A DNA stretch of 42,972 nucleotides from Cnuella takakiae (GTDB taxonomy: Bacteria; Bacteroidota; Bacteroidia; Chitinophagales; Chitinophagaceae), in contig NZ_MTFE01000010.1 in the NCBI RefSeq assembly GCF_001953305.1, positions 1,978,327-2,021,298 of the forward strand, in the 5' to 3' direction. Below, one piece after another: positions 40,650 through 42,972 of this stretch (positions within the stretch are counted from its first letter, which is position 1; each line of letters opens with the position of its first letter). The translations under genes were made by a program, and so were the position numbers. The notes under the pieces are model-generated. The model was not told the origin of the DNA. It ran no database searches and saw only the letters and a program-made list of their open reading frames with translations.

Positions 40650-40832
40650 ATGAAGAAGATCAAAATCACGCTGGTAAAGAGCCCCATCGACCGCCCTCAG
40701 CGTCAGAAAGATACCCTGGTAGCCCTGGGTCTGAAAAAGATGAACGCTACCAAAGAGGTTGAAGCTACTCCCCAGATCCTGGGTATGGTAAACAAGGTAC
40801 AGCACCTGGTTGCCGTAGAAGAGCTGGCATAA
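40650..40832 (+). CDS. rpmD: 50S ribosomal protein L30
   Basis: 60 residues: [39 protein letters not shown], and [15 protein letters not shown] cover the entire L30 fold. Non-essential in many species. It sits between two word palindromes of different period (7 before, 8 after). Confidence 0.97.
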   Translation: MKKIKITLVKSPIDRPQRQKDTLVALGLKKMNATKEVEATPQILGMVNKVQHLVAVEELA

Positions 40833-40835
40833 GGC

Positions 40836-40937
40836 AATTAGCTAATTAGCCAATGTGCTAATTGGCTAATGTTATTACACTAGCTTTGCAATTCTTTTTT
40901 CTTTTAGCACATTAGCTCATTGGCTAATTAGCTAATT
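40836..40937. repeat. Octamer-word palindrome (AATTAGCT family), rpmD-rplO gap
   Basis: The outer 20 bp of the arms (40836-40855 and 40918-40937) are perfect inverted copies. Further words AATGTGCT, AATTGGCT and TTTAGCAC, ATTAGCTC continue the arms in 8-nt steps. Confidence 0.92.
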
Positions 40938-40978
40938 AAAGCGAGGGGAGATACCCCGTTAAGTAAAAATCAACAAGC

Positions 40979-41428
40979 ATGAAACTGCACAATCTCCAAC
41001 CTGCCAAAGGTTCCGTACACAAAGAGAAACGTTTAGGTCGTGGTGAAGCTTCCGGTAAAGGTGGCACCTCCACAAAAGGTAACAAAGGCCAGCAAAGCCG
41101 TACCGGTTACCAGCGCAAGATGGCCCACGAAGGTGGCCAGATGCCCATCCAGCGTCGTGTTCCCAAGCGTGGCTTCAAGAACATCAACCGCATCGAGTAC
41201 AAAGTGTTCAACCTGGGTCAACTCCAGCAGCTGTCTGAAAAGTACAACCTGGCTGAGATCACCCTCGAGAACCTGTACATCAACGGCCTGATCGCTCAAA
41301 CCGACCGCGTGAAAGTACTGGGCAATGGTGAGCTGACTGCCAAGCTGAGCTTCCGCGTTAACGCCATCTCCGAGAAAGCCAAATCGGCTATCGAAACTGC
41401 AGGCGGTTCCGTAGAGATCATCAAGTAA
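40979..41428 (+). CDS. rplO: 50S ribosomal protein L15
   Basis: 149 residues. The N-terminal extension rich in Gly and Lys (KRLGRGEASGKGGTSTKGNK) is typical of L15, as are GGQMPIQRRVPKRGFKNI and the C-terminal VNAISEKAKSAIETAGGSV. Late 50S assembly protein. A terminator-like hairpin follows, before secY. Confidence 0.98.
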   Translation: MKLHNLQPAKGSVHKEKRLGRGEASGKGGTSTKGNKGQQSRTGYQRKMAHEGGQMPIQRRVPKRGFKNINRIEYKVFNLGQLQQLSEKYNLAEITLENLYINGLIAQTDRVKVLGNGELTAKLSFRVNAISEKAKSAIETAGGSVEIIK

Positions 41429-41440
41429 TTACTTTAAATT

Positions 41441-41473
41441 TGAGGTCGCTGTTGTACACAGCGGCCTCATTTT
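41441..41473 (+). terminator. Terminator-like hairpin between rplO and secY
   Basis: 12-bp stem TGAGGTCGCTGT / ACAGCGGCCTCA with one G-U pair, a 5-nt loop and a short TTTT run. It could end the ribosomal transcript or attenuate secY. Confidence 0.75.
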
Positions 41474-41547
41474 ATTGATTACAACATTTGGTTCGATGGT
41501 AAATAGGTTTGCTGTAAAGGATATATTGTCTTATTATCGCAAACCTT

Positions 41548-41575
41548 TTTGCTTATAGAGAATCGTAAACGTTTG
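41548..41575 (+). promoter_or_regulatory. Weak candidate secY promoter
   Basis: TTTG (41548-41551), a 16-nt spacer and AACGTTTG (41568-41575), one base from TANNTTTG, 8 nt before the GTG start. The distance to the start is very short, so the call is weak. Confidence 0.3.
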
Positions 41576-41583
41576 ACTATTCT

Positions 41584-42921
41584 GTGAAGAAGTTATTTAA
41601 GACCCTGAAGAATATCTGGAGCATCGAAGAGCTGCGCGACAAGATTGTGTTCACGCTGGTGCTGATATTCATTTACCGCGTGGGTACCCACATCGTACTG
41701 CCCGGTATTGATCCTACCAGACTGAATCTGAACAATGCTAACAATGGTATCCTCGGACTGATCGACACCTTTGCCGGTGGCGCCTTCTCACAGGCTTCGA
41801 TCTTTGCGCTTGGCATCATGCCTTACATTTCCGCTTCCATCTTCATGCAACTGATGACGGTACTGGTACCCCAGTTCCAGAAGATGCAGAAAGAAGGAGA
41901 GAGTGGTCGTAAAAAAATCAACCAGTGGACGCGCTTCCTCACCGTGGGTGTGGCTGCCGTTCAGGGTTCGGCTTACGTTGCTTACCTGCGCCAGATGACC
42001 GCCCAATCGGGTGGTATCATGCCTGGCTTTGAATCGTATTTCTGGTTGTCTACCGTGCTGCTGCTTACTGCAGGTACCCTGTTTGTAATGTGGCTGGGTG
42101 AGAAGATCACTGATAAAGGCCTGGGTAACGGTACTTCACTCATCATCATGGTGGGTATCCTGGCCCGACTGCCCCAGAGCTTTATGCAGGAACTGACCAA
42201 CAAATCAGTTCGTACCGGCCAGATCCTCATCTTCATCATCGAGATCGCCATCCTGATTGCCATCATTATGGGATGTATCCTGCTGGTGCAAGGTGTGCGC
42301 AAGATACCTGTTAACTATGCCAAGCAGATTGTTGGTAACCGCCAGTTTGGTGGTGCCCGCCAGTTCCTGCCCATTAAGGTTAACAGCGCCGGTGTAATGC
42401 CCATCATCTTTGCACAGGCGGTTTTGTTCCTGCCTACCTTGTTCAACCTGAGCAAGACTGCAACAGGTCAGGGTATTGCAGCCATGTTTACCGACCACTC
42501 CAACGTGTGGTACATGGTAATCTACTCGGTGGTAGTAATTGGTTTTACCTTCCTGTACACCGCCCTTATTTTCAACCCCAAGCAGATTGCCGACAACCTG
42601 AAGCAGAACAACGGCTTCATCCCCGGTGTGAAGCCTGGCCAGCCTACGGTTGATTATATTGGTGCGGTAATGGACAAGATCACCCTGCCTGGCGCCATCC
42701 TGTTGGCACTGGTGGGTATCCTGCCTGGTATCGCTCAACTGCTCGGTGTAACGCAAGGTTTTTCTACCTTCTTCGGTGGCACTTCGTTGCTCATCATGGT
42801 AGGTGTGATCCTCGATACCCTCCAGCAGATCGAAACACAGTTGCTGATGCGCCAGTACGACGGCCTGATGAAGAGCGGTCGCATCCAGGGTCGCCAGACT
42901 GTAACTCAAGCTTCTTATTAA
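41584..42921 (+). CDS. secY: Preprotein translocase subunit SecY
   Basis: 445 residues with ten membrane helices; the central channel subunit of the Sec translocon. It opens with a GTG codon, since KKLFKTLKNIWSIEELRDKI matches the normal N-terminus and no ATG is near. The plug/helix 2 region ALGIMPYISASIFMQLMTVL, GNGTSLIIMVGILARLP, the cytoplasmic loop IPVNYAKQIVG, and LPIKVNSAGVMPIIFAQAVL are conserved. The C-terminus (MRQYDGLMKSGRIQGRQ) is normal. It is separated from rplO by 155 nt and a terminator-like hairpin. Confidence 0.97.
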   Translation: MKKLFKTLKNIWSIEELRDKIVFTLVLIFIYRVGTHIVLPGIDPTRLNLNNANNGILGLIDTFAGGAFSQASIFALGIMPYISASIFMQLMTVLVPQFQKMQKEGESGRKKINQWTRFLTVGVAAVQGSAYVAYLRQMTAQSGGIMPGFESYFWLSTVLLLTAGTLFVMWLGEKITDKGLGNGTSLIIMVGILARLPQSFMQELTNKSVRTGQILIFIIEIAILIAIIMGCILLVQGVRKIPVNYAKQIVGNRQFGGARQFLPIKVNSAGVMPIIFAQAVLFLPTLFNLSKTATGQGIAAMFTDHSNVWYMVIYSVVVIGFTFLYTALIFNPKQIADNLKQNNGFIPGVKPGQPTVDYIGAVMDKITLPGAILLALVGILPGIAQLLGVTQGFSTFFGGTSLLIMVGVILDTLQQIETQLLMRQYDGLMKSGRIQGRQTVTQASY

Positions 42922-42942
42922 CATCAGATAACCTAGCTTTGA

Positions 42943-42972
42943 AAACCTGGCGGGCCAATGCCCGCCGGGTTT
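42943..42972 (+). terminator. Hairpin after secY at the window edge
   Basis: Stem AAACC-GGCGGGC / GCCCGCC-GGGTTT with a CAAT loop, 21 nt after the secY stop. The window ends inside the possible T tract, so terminator function cannot be confirmed. Confidence 0.6.

Noticed and set aside
33863-40937. CRISPR array or tandem microsatellite in the ribosomal operon spacers
   Set aside because: The words repeat without spacers of constant length, copies are inverted around a centre, and each cluster is short and separated by genes; no cas genes are present.
1-42972. Prophage, insertion sequence or integrase genes as the cause of the repeats
   Set aside because: No transposase, integrase or phage structural protein could be recognised on either strand; any enzyme acting on the palindromes would have to be encoded elsewhere.

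Overview
The window is chromosomal DNA from a member of the Bacteroidota, most probably the Chitinophagaceae/Chitinophagales. The evidence is a type III glutamine synthetase, the rpsL-rpsG / fusA / rpsJ-rplC ribosomal order without a tuf gene, a GLPGLI-type secreted protein, a Lys/Ala-rich histone-like protein, near absence of Shine-Dalgarno sequences, and recurring TANNTTTG -7 promoter boxes, several with TTTG about 20 bp upstream. The genus cannot be named from the sequence alone. No tRNA, rRNA, IS element, prophage or CRISPR array is visible.

Layout. 1-4 kb: a secreted beta-rich protein, a ParE-type toxin/antitoxin pair lying between two 56-bp direct repeats, and glnN. 4-9 kb: a polytopic membrane protein divergent from purL, then proC. 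9-15.6 kb: an L,D-transpeptidase-like protein, a family 2 glycosyltransferase, pyrG (with a terminator-like hairpin in its leader), yidC (with a small overlapping upstream ORF) and a GLPGLI-like protein. 15.6-23.8 kb: a small exported protein, a TPR protein, a ComA-like phosphosulfolactate synthase coupled to aroE, a hotdog thioesterase, an rdgB / ECF sigma / anti-sigma operon, an unassigned Pro/Ala-linker protein and ilvE. 24-43 kb: rpsL-rpsG, a histone-like gene in reverse, fusA, an LPG-synthase-like membrane protein in reverse, then the S10/spc ribosomal run from rpsJ to secY.

The most unusual feature is a class of intergenic imperfect palindromes. Each arm is three to five copies of a degenerate short word, and the word length is strict: 7 nt (AGCTGTT-, AGTTTTT-, GAGTAAT-, GTGTTTG- and AGTCGTC-like) or 8 nt (AATTAGCT/AATGTGCT-like) inside the ribosomal operon, and about 9 nt (GGAACACGG-, CACGCAAAG-, GAACCACGA- and AGGATTTTT-like) between the other genes. 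They fill 13 of the gaps between rplW and rplO, where most bacteria leave a few bases, so nearly every cistron from rplW on is separated by a predicted long hairpin. Several begin at, or even supply, the stop codon of the preceding gene. Other regulatory candidates are a second repeated hairpin with a covarying stem pair before rplX and rplR, a 341-nt hairpin-rich gap between rpsJ and rplC, an inverted pair of perfect DnaA boxes upstream of rpsJ, and a terminator between rplO and secY.

How the genes work together. Most of the window is housekeeping: nitrogen assimilation (glnN), purine and pyrimidine synthesis (purL, pyrG), amino acid metabolism (proC, aroE, ilvE), nucleotide pool cleaning (rdgB), translation (fusA and ribosomal proteins) and membrane protein insertion (secY, yidC). 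The accessory parts are the toxin/antitoxin island, the sulfonate enzyme and the sigma/anti-sigma pair.
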